Below, in pieces: positions 41,261-51,450 of a stretch of 64,000 nucleotides of DNA; position 1 is the stretch's first letter, and each line of letters begins with the position of its first letter. The DNA comes from Ascidiaceihabitans donghaensis (lineage in GTDB: Bacteria > Pseudomonadota > Alphaproteobacteria > Rhodobacterales > Rhodobacteraceae), in NCBI RefSeq assembly GCF_900302465.1, contig NZ_OMOR01000001.1:3318729-3382728 (forward strand). Direction: 5' to 3'. The notes beneath the pieces were generated by a model. It had not been told where the DNA came from and did no database searches. It worked only from the letters and a program-made list of their open reading frames with translations. Position numbers and translations under genes: made by a program.

Positions 41261-42355
41261 CTACGAATGAATGGCCAGCGTTAACAAGTTAATCGCATCA
41301 CGCATGTTTTCGGCTGCCGTTTGGTTGCTTGTGTGAACGGTCAATCCACGTAATCTGTTGATTTCACGATAAACACTAAGTGGAAAATTAACAAAATTGT
41401 TCCAGATTGGTCGCAACCCGTGGGTTGGGCCCATTAACCTGTTCAGGTGGCCAGTTTGGGTTTGGTTTTTGTCTGTCATGTGAATCCGGTTCGCCACGCC
41501 ATGGATGCTCGGCCCAGCGTAACTCCAATTGGTCAAAAAATGCGCACGTGTCGGCGTTGTCGCTTGCCCGCCCCATTGGAATTCCAGAATGCCCTGCCCC
41601 AAAGGCGCCATAGGTGTGCCGCGCACATTGAAGTTTTGAAACAGCGCCTGAGCTTCGCGATCTGTGTCCCCTTGTCGCGCGGCCAAGTCAAAAATCCCTG
41701 CCCCATAAACCGATTTTCCTTCAAAGATAAGCCGGCCGCCATATCGCGAAATACCTTCGCGGATGATCTTTGACATCTCTTGTGTCGCGGATTGCCCGTA
41801 GACCCGGCGCTGGGTGAAATCCATGTTCCAGCCTTCATTGGACGTATTGAACGCCTGCTTGAACGCATCGCGTCCCGATACATTCGGATCGAACGGCACC
41901 CCCATTTTGTCAAACTGCATGGCATAGTGTACGAATTCCGCAATTGCCGGAATACGGTTGCGAAACAATGTGTTGTCCATGCCGTAATACATGTCCATCA
42001 TCTGGTAATTTCCAGCCACAAGCTGCGCCGTCCGCGGGCCTGGATCGTACAGTTTGAATTCACGGTTTAAAAACCGCACCCCGGCCTCTGGATTGACGCC
42101 TTTGGCCAACAGGTTTTCTTTGGTGTGCTTGATCCACTGTGTCGCCCCCCGTGCAGCTGCGTTTCCCCTGTTGCCAGCCGCGGCATGCAGCGCGACTGGC
42201 CCGACGGTTCCATAAATGAACGTGCTGGTGGAAAACGCATTTTCCAGCGCCCTTTGCTGCCGGTCCTGATTTGATCCCACGGAGAGTTTCAGTTTTTGAT
42301 ACGCTTCGTCCACGCGGCGTCCAAAAGCCGCCGCTCCGATCAAAATTTCTACCAT
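41261..42355 (-). CDS. Orphan hypothetical protein
   Basis: 364 residues from the ATG at 42355 (MVEILIGAAAFGRRVDEAYQ), with GGGAGA about 10 bases upstream. No signal peptide, no strong transmembrane segment, no catalytic motif that I recognise. Features: FSTSTFIYGTVGPVALHAAAG, an aromatic mid-region (QMMDMYYGMDNTLFRNRIP), and a C-terminal part rich in His/Asn/Gln (HGVANRIHMTDKNQTQTGHL). Composition is Asn/Gln-richer than its neighbours. Divergent from the flavoprotein gene at 42588. It could be a secreted or structural protein; no function is proposed. Confidence 0.75.
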   Translation of the reverse strand: MVEILIGAAAFGRRVDEAYQKLKLSVGSNQDRQQRALENAFSTSTFIYGTVGPVALHAAAGNRGNAAARGATQWIKHTKENLLAKGVNPEAGVRFLNREFKLYDPGPRTAQLVAGNYQMMDMYYGMDNTLFRNRIPAIAEFVHYAMQFDKMGVPFDPNVSGRDAFKQAFNTSNEGWNMDFTQRRVYGQSATQEMSKIIREGISRYGGRLIFEGKSVYGAGIFDLAARQGDTDREAQALFQNFNVRGTPMAPLGQGILEFQWGGQATTPTRAHFLTNWSYAGPSIHGVANRIHMTDKNQTQTGHLNRLMGPTHGLRPIWNNFVNFPLSVYREINRLRGLTVHTSNQTAAENMRDAINLLTLAIHS

Positions 42356-42587
42356 AATCCGTTCTCCCAAAATGAATGCATCACAAACCTGCAAAACGCG
42401 TCCCCCATACGGGTTTGACGTTCTACGCAGTTAACACCTTGGGTTGAAAATTTATTCGAACCTACCGCACACGAGCATGGCACTTTACCAAAACCAAAGA
42501 TCAATTTGCAGTTTTGAAACTGTGCCCTTCTTGTTTGACGCAGCCCGCTTTCATGGCGCAACTGCATGCAAAGCGCAGGAGGATCAG

Positions 42588-45005
42588 ATGAAATCACGGA
42601 CCAAAGCAGTTGTCATAGGGGGCGGCATCGCCGGATGTTCCACTCTGTACCACCTCACGCAGGAAGGCTGGACCGATGTGGTTTTGGTCGAACGTGATGA
42701 ATTGACCAGCGGCACCACGTGGCATTCTGCGGCCCAAGTCACCAACTTTGGTATGAACCAGACGATGGTCGGCCTCAAAACCCATTCCATCAACCTGTAC
42801 CAAGAATTGCGCGATGATCCGGATTATCCGGTGCAGTACAATCACGGCGACGGCGGTATCCGCCTTGCCAACAGTGAGGCACAAATGGATGGCTACCGCC
42901 ACTTTGCGTCTATGGCGCGGGGCATGGATGTCGAATTCGAAGTCATCGACGCCGAAGAATGCGCTCGCCGCCACCCGCTGATTTCCACGGACAACCTGCT
43001 GGGCGGTTTGTGGGATGGCAATGACGGCGACATTGATCCCGCATCCTTGTGTCAGGCGCTGGCCCGTCGTGCCCGCAAGGCCGGGGCCGAAGTGTACCGC
43101 CAAACCGACGTCACCGGCCTGACCCAACACAAAGACGACACATGGACCGTGCACACCAACAAAGGCGACATAGATTGCGATGTGGTTGTGAACGCTTGTG
43201 GCTACCGCGTGAACGAAGTCGGCGCGATGATGGGTGTGCATCATCCGGTGGCGTCCATGGAGCACCAGTATTTTGTCACCGACGAAATCCCCGGCATTGT
43301 AGAGGCGGGTCACCGCATGCCGCTGTTGCGTTGCCCGATCAGCGACTATTACTGCCGTCAGGAAAAGAACGGCCTGTTGCTGGGGTTCTACGAACAAGAT
43401 TGCAAAACATGGGGCATGGACGGCATTTCGCCCGATTTTTCCAATGACCTCTGCCCCGATGATCTGGACCGTGTCACAGACGTGCTTGAAGGCGCGTTTG
43501 AACGGATGCCCGCATTGATGGAAGTTGGCATCAAGAACATCGTGAATGGCCCGATCACCTATACCATTGACGGGGCACCTTTGGTTGGGCCGATCCCGGG
43601 CAAGCGCAACGCGTTCTGCATCATCGGTCTGCGGGCGGGGCTGGGTGAAGGTGGCGGCCATGGCTGGTTGTTGGCGCAACAGATTGTACATGGCGAGGCC
43701 TGCTATGACACATGGTGCATCGATCCGCGCCGCTTTACCGGCCACGCCAATGTAGAACTGACCGCATTGAAGGCCATTGAGGACTATCAAAACGAATTCC
43801 GGTTCCATTTTCCACATGAACACCGCCCCGCCGGACGTCCCGCCAAGACCACGCCTTTGACGCCGGTTATGGCTGCGGAAGGCGCGGAATTTACGGTTGT
43901 GAACGGTTGGGAGCGTGTGGATTACATTCGCCCCTCTGCCGATTTCCACGAAACCCACGGCTTTTGGTTCAACGAAGCCTTCGGCGTGGTCGCCCGCGAT
44001 GTCAAAGCGGTGCAAAACGGCGTGGGCTTGGCAGAGGTCAACGGTTTCAACCGGTTTGAACTTACAGGCGCGGACCGTCAGACCTTTTTGGACCGTATGA
44101 TCTGTGGTCGCGTTACCTCAAAGGTTGGCAAAGTCGGCTTGGGCTATCTACTGAATGACCACGGCATGGTGAAGGCCGAAGCCACCATTGCCCATCTGGA
44201 TGCAGATCGCACATGGTACGGGTCGGCCGCCGCCGCCGAATTCCACGATATGGATTGGTTGACGCAACATGTGCGCAAAGACGAAGACGTCCAGATCCGG
44301 TCCCTAACCAATGACCAAACCATCCTTGTTCTGGCAGGTCCAAAGGCCCGCGATGTGCTAACAGCCGTCAGTCGCGGCGATTGGTCCGCGACCGCCTTCC
44401 CATGGCTGTCCGTGCGTGAATGCTATGTCGGCATCGCCCCTGCCACGGTCATGTCCGTCAGTTTTTCCGGCGAACTGGCCTATGAAATCCACGTACCAAA
44501 CGCGCAGCTTTATGCCGCGTATCTGGCGCTACGTGCAGCCGGTCAGCCCCACGATTTGCACCTGTTTGGTGCACGCGCCATCGAAAGCATGCGTATGGAG
44601 AAGGGGTATCTGCATTGGAAAGCGGATCTGCTGACGGAATTCGATCCTTTCCAGACAGGTCTTCACCGTTTTGTAAAAATGGACAAAGATTTTGTTGGCA
44701 AATCCGCATTGCTTGCGCGGCAAGACCTTGGGGATCAGATGGAACTTGTGTCTATGGTTTTGGACACAGACAAGATGCCCGCCCATCCCGGTGCCTCTGT
44801 GATGTGTGACGGTCAGGTCATCGGCACGGTTTCATCAGGTGACTGGGGCCACCGCGTCGCAATGAACTTGGCGTATGCCTATGTTGATCCCGCATTTGCA
44901 GCTGAAGGGACCACGTTTGAAGTAGATTGCCTTGGGCAGATGGTACCTGCGCGGGTTATCCCAGCCGGCCCTTATGATCCGGCTTTAGCGCGTGTTCGCG
45001 CCTGA
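42588..45005 (+). CDS. Dimethylglycine/sarcosine dehydrogenase-like flavoprotein (DAO + GcvT domains)
   Basis: 805 residues; start fixed by AGGAGG 6 bases before the ATG. N-terminal FAD-binding domain VVIGGGIAGCSTLYHL with the TTWHSAAQ segment, whose histidine is the site of covalent FAD in dimethylglycine dehydrogenases. The C-terminal half (from about 440) is a GcvT-like aminomethyltransferase domain (GLAEVNGFNRFELTGADRQTFLDRM, VSFSGELAYEIHVP, GYLHWKADL) that would pass the one-carbon unit to tetrahydrofolate. Marine Rhodobacterales use such enzymes on methylated amines; the exact substrate here is not determinable. Confidence 0.92.
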   Translation: MKSRTKAVVIGGGIAGCSTLYHLTQEGWTDVVLVERDELTSGTTWHSAAQVTNFGMNQTMVGLKTHSINLYQELRDDPDYPVQYNHGDGGIRLANSEAQMDGYRHFASMARGMDVEFEVIDAEECARRHPLISTDNLLGGLWDGNDGDIDPASLCQALARRARKAGAEVYRQTDVTGLTQHKDDTWTVHTNKGDIDCDVVVNACGYRVNEVGAMMGVHHPVASMEHQYFVTDEIPGIVEAGHRMPLLRCPISDYYCRQEKNGLLLGFYEQDCKTWGMDGISPDFSNDLCPDDLDRVTDVLEGAFERMPALMEVGIKNIVNGPITYTIDGAPLVGPIPGKRNAFCIIGLRAGLGEGGGHGWLLAQQIVHGEACYDTWCIDPRRFTGHANVELTALKAIEDYQNEFRFHFPHEHRPAGRPAKTTPLTPVMAAEGAEFTVVNGWERVDYIRPSADFHETHGFWFNEAFGVVARDVKAVQNGVGLAEVNGFNRFELTGADRQTFLDRMICGRVTSKVGKVGLGYLLNDHGMVKAEATIAHLDADRTWYGSAAAAEFHDMDWLTQHVRKDEDVQIRSLTNDQTILVLAGPKARDVLTAVSRGDWSATAFPWLSVRECYVGIAPATVMSVSFSGELAYEIHVPNAQLYAAYLALRAAGQPHDLHLFGARAIESMRMEKGYLHWKADLLTEFDPFQTGLHRFVKMDKDFVGKSALLARQDLGDQMELVSMVLDTDKMPAHPGASVMCDGQVIGTVSSGDWGHRVAMNLAYAYVDPAFAAEGTTFEVDCLGQMVPARVIPAGPYDPALARVRA

Positions 45006-45071
45006 GGGCAGTGGGGGCGCTGCCCCCGCCCCTTTCGGGCCTCCCCCGGGATATTTTTAGCGAAAAGAAGT
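45006..45071 (-). repeat. Dispersed intergenic element, copy E
   Basis: Read leftwards: CTTCTTTTCGCTAAAAATAT, then CCCGGGGGAGG, a CCCGAAAGGGG part-hairpin and GGGGGCAGCGCCCCC. Lies between the converging flavoprotein and SDR genes. Same modular order as copies A, C and F. Confidence 0.6.
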
Positions 45072-45072
45072 C

Positions 45073-45894
45073 CTAACGATCTTTAAAACGCGGGTCGTTT
45101 TCAATCGCGCCATAATCGGCATCAATCAGATCGTGCCGCTTTTGCACCCAACGCCGCATGGAAGGGTGTGTGAAAATGTAAAAGCGTCCTGCTTGCATAC
45201 ATTCGACCGTCCATTCCGCCACGGATCTTGGGGACAGGCCATTGTCCACGGCTTCTGTTACCATTTGCATCGCCTCCGAGGGCGCGTCTTCGTCGTCCAC
45301 ACCCGAAGGCCGGCCTTCGTGGGCTTTGTTGATGTCGGTTTTCACCCAGCCCGGACACAGCACGGACACACCGATATTGTCAGCCGCCAAATCCATGCGC
45401 AGGCTTTCAGACAGGCCCACAACTGCGAATTTGGTCGCGGTGTAGGCGCTCAACTGCTGCGTTGCCAAATGCCCCGACATCGATGCTGTGTTGATAAAGT
45501 AGCCCCCTTCTCCATGGGCTTTGATCAATGGCGTAAAGGCTTCAATGCCGTGAATGACCCCCATGAAGTTGATGTCGACAAGCCATTGCCAGTCTTCAAG
45601 CGGCGTATCGCCCGGCGTATGCCCCAACGACACCCCTGCGTTGTTCACAACGATATGGACTTTGCCGAAGGTCTCGATCGTCTTTTCTGCGGCAGCCTTC
45701 ACCGAACCGGGGTCTGCCACATCGCACAGCACCGTTTCCACCTGCCCCAATTCCGCTTTCGCCGCTTTCAGTCGTTCCGGCACAAGGTCAGCCAGCATCA
45801 CATTGGCCCCTTGTTCCATCAGCATGCGCCCGATTTCCAACCCGATGCCTGAGGCACCGCCCGTGACAAAGGCCGTTTTACCTGCGATTTCCAT
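45073..45894 (-). CDS. SDR-family oxidoreductase
   Basis: 273 residues from the ATG at 45894 ([20 protein letters not shown]), with GGAGG upstream. NAD(P)-binding [18 protein letters not shown], an active-site region with [18 protein letters not shown] giving Ser, Tyr and Lys, and a C-terminal extension [27 protein letters not shown] as seen in 260-290-residue bacterial SDRs. Substrate unknown. Upstream codons to 45948 are possible but without a ribosome site. Confidence 0.88.
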   Translation of the reverse strand: MEIAGKTAFVTGGASGIGLEIGRMLMEQGANVMLADLVPERLKAAKAELGQVETVLCDVADPGSVKAAAEKTIETFGKVHIVVNNAGVSLGHTPGDTPLEDWQWLVDINFMGVIHGIEAFTPLIKAHGEGGYFINTASMSGHLATQQLSAYTATKFAVVGLSESLRMDLAADNIGVSVLCPGWVKTDINKAHEGRPSGVDDEDAPSEAMQMVTEAVDNGLSPRSVAEWTVECMQAGRFYIFTHPSMRRWVQKRHDLIDADYGAIENDPRFKDR

Positions 45895-45999
45895 GCTGAA
45901 GTCCTCCGTTTTGGACATGCTATCCAAAGCAAAACGAAAGGGAACCACGACCTAAGGTCATTTCATCCCTCTATTTGTGGCCTGAACCGCCCCGACACC

Positions 46000-46028
46000 T
46001 TGACTTTGCCCCGTGTGAGCGGTGTATC
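46000..46028 (+). promoter_or_regulatory. Possible aspS promoter
   Basis: TTGACT (46000-46005), 17-base spacer, TGTATC (46023-46028). The -35 box is good, the -10 box weak. It lies about 38 bp before the aspS start. Confidence 0.35.
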
Positions 46029-46065
46029 TGCGCCCAAGTTTTCGACCCATGAAAGGGGCCATCCC

Positions 46066-47916
46066 ATGCACGCCTACCGAAGCCACTCCTGCGCCGATCT
46101 GACTGCTGCCAATGTGGGCGATACTGTGCGCCTGTCAGGCTGGGTTCACCGTGTTCGCGATCATGGTGGCATCCTGTTCATCGATTTGCGCGACCATTAC
46201 GGCATGACACAAGTGCTGTGTGACCCCGACAGCCCAGTGTTCAAGGACATGGAAAAGGTGCGGTCCGAATGGTGTATTTGCATTGATGGTACCGTAAAGG
46301 CCCGCGACCCCGAACTGGTGAACGACAAAATCCCAACCGGAGAGATCGAAGTGTTCGTGCGCGGCCTTGAGGTTTTGGGCGCTGCCGCCGAATTGCCACT
46401 GATGGTGTTTGGTGATCAAGAATACCCCGAAGAAACGCGCCTGAAATACCGCTATCTCGACTTGCGCCGCGAGAAGATGCAGCGCAACATGGCGTTGCGA
46501 TCAGACGTTGTGGCATCCATGCGTCGTCGCATGTGGGATCAGAAGTTCCGCGAATACCAGACGCCGATCATCACGGCTTCTTCCCCCGAAGGTGCGCGCG
46601 ACTTCTTGGTGCCCTCGCGTCTGCACCCCGGCAAATTCTACGCCCTGCCCCAAGCCCCCCAGCAGTTCAAACAGCTGTTGATGGTGTCCGGCTTTGACAA
46701 ATATTTCCAAATCGCGCCGTGCTTTCGCGATGAAGACCCGCGTGCGGATCGGTCCCCTACCGATTTTTACCAGCTTGACCTTGAGATGAGCTTTGTGGAG
46801 CAGCAGGACGTTTTTGACACGATCCAGCCAGTGATCACGGGCATCTTTGAAGAGTTCGGTGGCGGTCGCAATGTCGATCAGACATGGGAGCAAATCAGCT
46901 ACCGCGATGCGGCCCTTTGGTACGGCAGCGACAAGCCCGACTTGCGCAACCCTATCAAAATGCAGGTTGTGTCCGAGCATTTCGCAGGCTCCGGCTTTGC
47001 GATTTTTGCGAAACTGCTGGAACAAGACGGCACCGAAGTGCGCGCCATCCCCGCGCCCAAAGGCGGATCGCGCAAGTTCTGTGATCGTATGAACAAATTC
47101 GCCCAACAAGAAGGGCTGCCCGGCATGGGCTATATTTTCTGGCGCGAAAAGACTGCCGATTCAGTCGCGCAGGAAATGGGCATCACCGTGAAAGAAGCCC
47201 AAGCCAAGCTGAAATCCGGCGAAGTTGAGGGCGGCATGGAAGCGGCTGGCCCACTCGCCAAGAACATCGGACCAGAGCGTACAGAAGCCATCCGCCAGCA
47301 GTTGGACCTTGGCCTTGGCGATGCGGCATTCTTCTTGGGCGGCAAACCCAAAGCCTTTGAAGGGGTCGCTGGCAAGGCGCGCAACGTCATCGGCAATGAA
47401 TTGGGCCTGACCGATTTGAACCGCTTTGCCTTTGCATGGATCGTCGATTTCCCGATCTACGAACAGGATGAAGAAACCGGCAAAATCGACTTTGAACACA
47501 ACCCGTTTTCCATGCCGCAGGGTGGGATGGACGCGCTGAACGGCGATCCTTTGGAGGTGCTGGGCTATCAGTACGATTTGGCCTGCAACGGCTACGAACT
47601 GGTGTCGGGCGCCATCCGGAACCACAAGCCAGAGATCATGTTCAAAGCGTTTGAAATCGCAGGATACGGCAAGGAAGAAGTCGAAAAACGCTTTGGCGGC
47701 ATGGTCAATGCCTTCCAATACGGCGCCCCGCCCCACGGGGGTTGTGCCGCAGGGGTGGACCGCATCGTGATGTTGCTTGCAGACGCCGACAACCTGCGCG
47801 ACGTGATCTTGTTCCCGATGAACCAAAAGGCTGAAGACCTAATGATGTCCGCGCCAAGCACGCCGATGTCGGATCAGCTGATGGAACTGGGGCTGCGGGT
47901 TATTCCACAGGATTGA
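46066..47916 (+). CDS. aspS: Aspartyl-tRNA synthetase
   Basis: 616 residues of a class II synthetase from the ATG at 46066 ([13 protein letters not shown]). N-terminal OB-fold anticodon domain ([23 protein letters not shown]), class II motif 2 region [25 protein letters not shown], bacterial insertion domain, and motif 3 [17 protein letters not shown]. Length fits bacterial-type AspRS, which in alphaproteobacteria is often non-discriminating. A strong terminator follows. Confidence 0.97.
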   Translation: MHAYRSHSCADLTAANVGDTVRLSGWVHRVRDHGGILFIDLRDHYGMTQVLCDPDSPVFKDMEKVRSEWCICIDGTVKARDPELVNDKIPTGEIEVFVRGLEVLGAAAELPLMVFGDQEYPEETRLKYRYLDLRREKMQRNMALRSDVVASMRRRMWDQKFREYQTPIITASSPEGARDFLVPSRLHPGKFYALPQAPQQFKQLLMVSGFDKYFQIAPCFRDEDPRADRSPTDFYQLDLEMSFVEQQDVFDTIQPVITGIFEEFGGGRNVDQTWEQISYRDAALWYGSDKPDLRNPIKMQVVSEHFAGSGFAIFAKLLEQDGTEVRAIPAPKGGSRKFCDRMNKFAQQEGLPGMGYIFWREKTADSVAQEMGITVKEAQAKLKSGEVEGGMEAAGPLAKNIGPERTEAIRQQLDLGLGDAAFFLGGKPKAFEGVAGKARNVIGNELGLTDLNRFAFAWIVDFPIYEQDEETGKIDFEHNPFSMPQGGMDALNGDPLEVLGYQYDLACNGYELVSGAIRNHKPEIMFKAFEIAGYGKEEVEKRFGGMVNAFQYGAPPHGGCAAGVDRIVMLLADADNLRDVILFPMNQKAEDLMMSAPSTPMSDQLMELGLRVIPQD

Positions 47917-47956
47917 TGCCCCTTTTGGGCGATGACATGCCGACGGGTAAAATTAG

Positions 47957-47989
47957 AAAGGCGGCGCAGGTGAAAACCGCGTCGCCTTT
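47957..47989 (+). terminator. Terminator after aspS
   Basis: Eleven-base stem AAAGGCGGCGC/GCGTCGCCTTT with one G-T pair, an 11-base loop that can pair further, and TTTT at the 3' side. Starts 40 bases after the aspS stop. Confidence 0.8.
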
Positions 47990-48030
47990 TGCTATATAGG
48001 ACCAAAGCGTCAAAGCAGGGGCACGATAAC

Positions 48031-49428
48031 GTGGCAGGGTTTAATTCGGAATTGGCAGCGATCCGCTTTGGGTGTGGTCTGTCACCGGTGGTGGATGCGC
48101 CGCGCAGCATCGACACGATGTTGCAAGGTTTGCAAAGCGCTGATGCAATGGCGCAGACCTTCCCTATCGAAAGCTTCGACACGTTCCGCGAAACCCGCAT
48201 GAAAGCTGTGGCCGCCCAACGTAAGATTTTAAAAGAAAACCGTGGCAGCGACATCGGCAAAGCGGCCCGCAAGCAACGCAATGTGTTAAACCGGATTGCG
48301 CGCACCGACAAAGGCCGGTGGCTCGGGCAAACCCTGTTGCGACGCAGCTACACCGAACAGGGCTTTTTCGAACGTTTGGCGTTTTTCTGGGGCGACCATT
48401 TTTCGGCGCAAGGCAAGCAGGGCCTGATCCGCCGCGCGACAAGCCCCTATATCGAGGACGCCATTCGCCCCAATATGACAGGGCAGTTTGCGGATCTTCT
48501 GAAAGCCGCCGTTTTACACCCTTTGATGCTGACCTATCTGGATCAGCACCGTTCCGTTGGGCCGAACAGTGCGTTTGCCGTGCGCAAAACGGCGCAAGGC
48601 AAGGCGGCGGGCCTGAACGAAAACCTCGCGCGTGAGGTGCTGGAATTGCACACTTTGGGTGTGAACGGCCCCTATACCCAAACGGATGTCACCCAACTGG
48701 CCGAGCTGTTCACCGGGCTGACGTTTCAGGTCAACGTAGGCTTCAAATTTCGCAAAGACATGGTGGAGCCCGGGGCTGAAACCGTCTTGGGCAAAACCTA
48801 CGGTGACCAGATGAACCGCGCACCCGTTCTGGCAGTGCTGGATGATTTGGCAGTGCATCCTGCCACGGCCCGCCACGTGGCATGGAAGCTGGCGATGCAC
48901 TTTGTGTCTGACACACCCGAACCTGCGCTGATCGATCATGTTGCTGCGGCGTTTCAGGCGACGGATGGGAATTTGATGGCGGTTTACACGGCACTTCTGG
49001 ACCATCCGGCCGCGTGGCAGACCGACAAGATGAATTTCAAATTTCCCGTCGATTTTGTGGGCTCTGCCTGCCGTGCGTTGGCGATACCCCCCGCCCCGAT
49101 TCAGGCCTTTGATGAAAAAGGCATGCAAAACGCCATTTCCACGCCGATGGCGATGATGGGGCAAAACTGGCAACTGCCGATTGGCCCGGACGGGTGGCCC
49201 GAAGAAGACAGTGAATGGATCACACCCCAAGGGCTGTCGGGCCGCGTGCGTTGGGCGATGGCCGTGCCGCAAGTCTTGCAGCCTGCCTTGCCCGACCCCC
49301 GCGAATTTGTGGATGCGGCCTTGGGCAGTTTCGCACCGGATGCCGTGCGCTTTGCCGCCTCTGCCGCCGAAAGCAAAACCGAAGCAATCGGCCTTGTGCT
49401 GGCCTCTCCCGCGTTTCAACGCCGTTGA
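48031..49428 (+). CDS. DUF1800 family protein
   Basis: 465 residues, start taken as the GTG at 48031 (AGGGGC about 10 bases upstream), giving VAGFNSELAAIRFGCGLSP. Family marks are AIRFGCGLSP, LAFFWGDHFSAQ, NLAREVLELHTLGVNGPYTQTDV and RHVAWKLAMHFVSD. No signal peptide seen. DUF1800 proteins almost always neighbour a DUF1501 protein, as here 12 bases downstream; the pair's function is unproven. Confidence 0.92.
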   Translation: MAGFNSELAAIRFGCGLSPVVDAPRSIDTMLQGLQSADAMAQTFPIESFDTFRETRMKAVAAQRKILKENRGSDIGKAARKQRNVLNRIARTDKGRWLGQTLLRRSYTEQGFFERLAFFWGDHFSAQGKQGLIRRATSPYIEDAIRPNMTGQFADLLKAAVLHPLMLTYLDQHRSVGPNSAFAVRKTAQGKAAGLNENLAREVLELHTLGVNGPYTQTDVTQLAELFTGLTFQVNVGFKFRKDMVEPGAETVLGKTYGDQMNRAPVLAVLDDLAVHPATARHVAWKLAMHFVSDTPEPALIDHVAAAFQATDGNLMAVYTALLDHPAAWQTDKMNFKFPVDFVGSACRALAIPPAPIQAFDEKGMQNAISTPMAMMGQNWQLPIGPDGWPEEDSEWITPQGLSGRVRWAMAVPQVLQPALPDPREFVDAALGSFAPDAVRFAASAAESKTEAIGLVLASPAFQRR

Positions 49429-49440
49429 TTTAGGATTGAT

Positions 49441-50670
49441 ATGATGACTGACGCTGTATCCCGCCGCACATTCTTGTCCCGAACCGGTCTTATTGGTTGT
49501 TCGTTGGCAGCCAGCCCTTTGATGACGCCGATCAGCTTTGCCGCAGCCCCCTGGGACACGCGTCTGGTGGTGATTATCTTGCGTGGCGGTCTGGATGGGT
49601 TGGATGCCGTGCAACCCTACGGCGATCCTGCCTACGCGGCCTTGCGTCCCAAAGCTTTGGCAGGGGGGCCACAAAACGGCGGCATAGACTTGGACGGCTA
49701 TTTCGCATTGCATCCCGGCATGGCCGGCCTGATGCCACTGTGGACCGCAGGCGAATTGGGATTTGTGCACGCGGTATCGACGCCCTACCGCGACAAACGC
49801 AGCCACTTTGACGGGCAGGATTTGCTGGAAGCCGGCACAGATACGCTGGCCGAAGGGGCACGTGACGGCTGGCTAAACCGCATGTTGCAAGCCGTGCCGG
49901 GCGTGCAAGCGGACACCGCCTATGCCATCGGGCGTGGCGACATGCAGCTGTTGAAGGGCCCTGCCCCCGTGGCAAACTGGTCCCCCGAAGCGGACCTTAC
50001 GTTGAGCCCGCAAGCCGAGCGTCTGATGGATCTGCTGATGCAAGACGACCCCGAGATGCACGCAGCTTTGGCCGAAGCGCAAATGCTGTCCGAAGGCGGC
50101 GGTGGCGGCATGGCCATGGCCGACGATGGCGGTGAGATGATGATGGCCCAGATGCAGCAAGCCAGCAAAGGTGCGTCACATCGCAAAATCGCACGTTTTG
50201 CGGGGCAACGCCTGCGCAAAGACGCCCGCGTTGCGGCATTTTCGTTGAACGGTTGGGACACGCATCAGGCGCAGGGCCGCAATCTGACCCGCGCACTGGA
50301 ACGTCTGTCCGAGACAATTTTGACCCTGAAAGACACGCTGAAAGGCCCTGTGTGGAAAAAGACTGCCGTGGTCGTCATGACCGAATTCGGGCGCACAGCC
50401 CGCGAGAATGGCACAGGCGGCACGGACCATGGCACGGGTGGTTTGATGATCACAGCAGGCGGTGCCGTGCGCGGCGGGCGTGTGCTGGGCCATTGGCCCG
50501 GACTGGACAGCGGCGCCCTTTATGAAAACCGCGATTTGATGCCGACCCGTGACGTCCGCGCCCATGCGGCTTGGGTGATGCGCGGCCTTATCGGTTTGGA
50601 CAAATCCGTGTTGGAAAACTCGGTGTTTCCGGGTCTGGATTTGGGTGATGATCCGGGTTTGCTTTTGTAA
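49441..50670 (+). CDS. DUF1501 family protein, Tat-exported
   Basis: 409 residues with a twin-arginine signal (SRRTFLSRTGLIGCSLAASP). The fold is of the sulfatase/alkaline-phosphatase type: VVIILRGGLDGLDAVQPY, HAVSTPYRDKRSHFDGQDLLE, NGWDTHQAQG and VVVMTEFGRTARENGTGGTDHGTGG, the last carrying likely metal-binding Asp/His. A Gly/Met-rich loop (MLSEGGGGGMAMADDGGEMMMAQMQQ) lies about residue 218-240. Follows DUF1800 after 12 bases. Confidence 0.92.
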   Translation: MMTDAVSRRTFLSRTGLIGCSLAASPLMTPISFAAAPWDTRLVVIILRGGLDGLDAVQPYGDPAYAALRPKALAGGPQNGGIDLDGYFALHPGMAGLMPLWTAGELGFVHAVSTPYRDKRSHFDGQDLLEAGTDTLAEGARDGWLNRMLQAVPGVQADTAYAIGRGDMQLLKGPAPVANWSPEADLTLSPQAERLMDLLMQDDPEMHAALAEAQMLSEGGGGGMAMADDGGEMMMAQMQQASKGASHRKIARFAGQRLRKDARVAAFSLNGWDTHQAQGRNLTRALERLSETILTLKDTLKGPVWKKTAVVVMTEFGRTARENGTGGTDHGTGGLMITAGGAVRGGRVLGHWPGLDSGALYENRDLMPTRDVRAHAAWVMRGLIGLDKSVLENSVFPGLDLGDDPGLLL

Positions 50671-50720
50671 CTGTCTGAAACCCCTTGGCCTTAGGAGATA
50701 CTCCACCTAGGGTCGCGCCT

Positions 50721-51440
50721 ATGACACAACAGCGCCCCCTTGGCCCGATCGTTGAAAACTGGACCCCGCCACCGGCCCCGACAGGTGTGCCGTTGCAGGG
50801 GGCGTTTGCATATCTTGAACCTTTGAACGCTGAAGCGCATGCGGCTTTGCTGTTTCGCGCTTTTGCAGGTCATGATTCGGTGTGGGATTACCTACCCTAC
50901 GGTCCGTTTTCTTCTGCTGCCCAATACCATCGTTGGGCACGGGAACATGCAGGGCAAAACGATCCGTTTTTCTACGCCATCCGAAATGAAGCCAGCGGCA
51001 CATGGGAAGGCGTCGCCAGCTTTCTGCGCGTTGATCCGGCCGCGGGTTCTATTGAAATCGGTCACATAAACCTTAGCCCTGCGTTACAGCAAACCCCCGC
51101 GGCCACGCAGGCTTTGTATCTGATGATGGATTGGGCTTTTGACGCGGGATACCGCCGTGTGGAATGGAAATGCAACGCTTTGAACCTGCCCTCACGCCGG
51201 GCTGGTCAACGTTTGGGTTTCAGCTATGAGGGCGTGTTTCGCCAAGCCACAATCACCAAGGGGCGCAACCGCGACACCGCGTGGTTTGCCGTGATTGACG
51301 CCGAATGGCCCGCGCTGAAAGAAGCCTTTGCCGCGTGGTTGGCCCCGTCCAATTTTGATGCCTCAGGCCGGCAGATCGAAAGCCTTAGCGATCTGACGCG
51401 GCTGGTGCGGGTCGCAAGCGATCCCGCCCTGACATCCTAG
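50721..51440 (+). CDS. GNAT acetyltransferase, RimJ/RimL-like
   Basis: 239 residues from the ATG at 50721. A ribosomal-protein-type GNAT domain: GTWEGVASFLRVDPAAGSIEIGHINLSP, YRRVEWKCNALNLPSRRAGQRLGFSYEGVFRQATI. These are standard in the YdaF/RimL branch of uncertain substrate. The convergent response-regulator gene ends 10 bases away. Confidence 0.88.
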   Translation: MTQQRPLGPIVENWTPPPAPTGVPLQGAFAYLEPLNAEAHAALLFRAFAGHDSVWDYLPYGPFSSAAQYHRWAREHAGQNDPFFYAIRNEASGTWEGVASFLRVDPAAGSIEIGHINLSPALQQTPAATQALYLMMDWAFDAGYRRVEWKCNALNLPSRRAGQRLGFSYEGVFRQATITKGRNRDTAWFAVIDAEWPALKEAFAAWLAPSNFDASGRQIESLSDLTRLVRVASDPALTS

Positions 51441-51450
51441 ACCGTGCGTC

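Noticed and set aside
40814-41284. 156-codon plus-strand frame opposite the small exported protein
   Set aside because: No ribosome site, no domain features; the minus-strand frame has a GAGGGA site and a signal-like N-terminus.
40531-41284. Genomic island anchored at tRNA-Ala
   Set aside because: No integrase gene and no copy of the tRNA 3' end were seen nearby.
42594-44015. 473-codon open frame antisense to the flavoprotein gene
   Set aside because: Composition (His/Val-rich, no motif) is that of an antisense shadow, and the plus-strand gene has FAD and GcvT motifs.
48514-49806. 430-codon antisense frame over DUF1800/DUF1501
   Set aside because: Overlaps two well-supported genes and shows no domain features.
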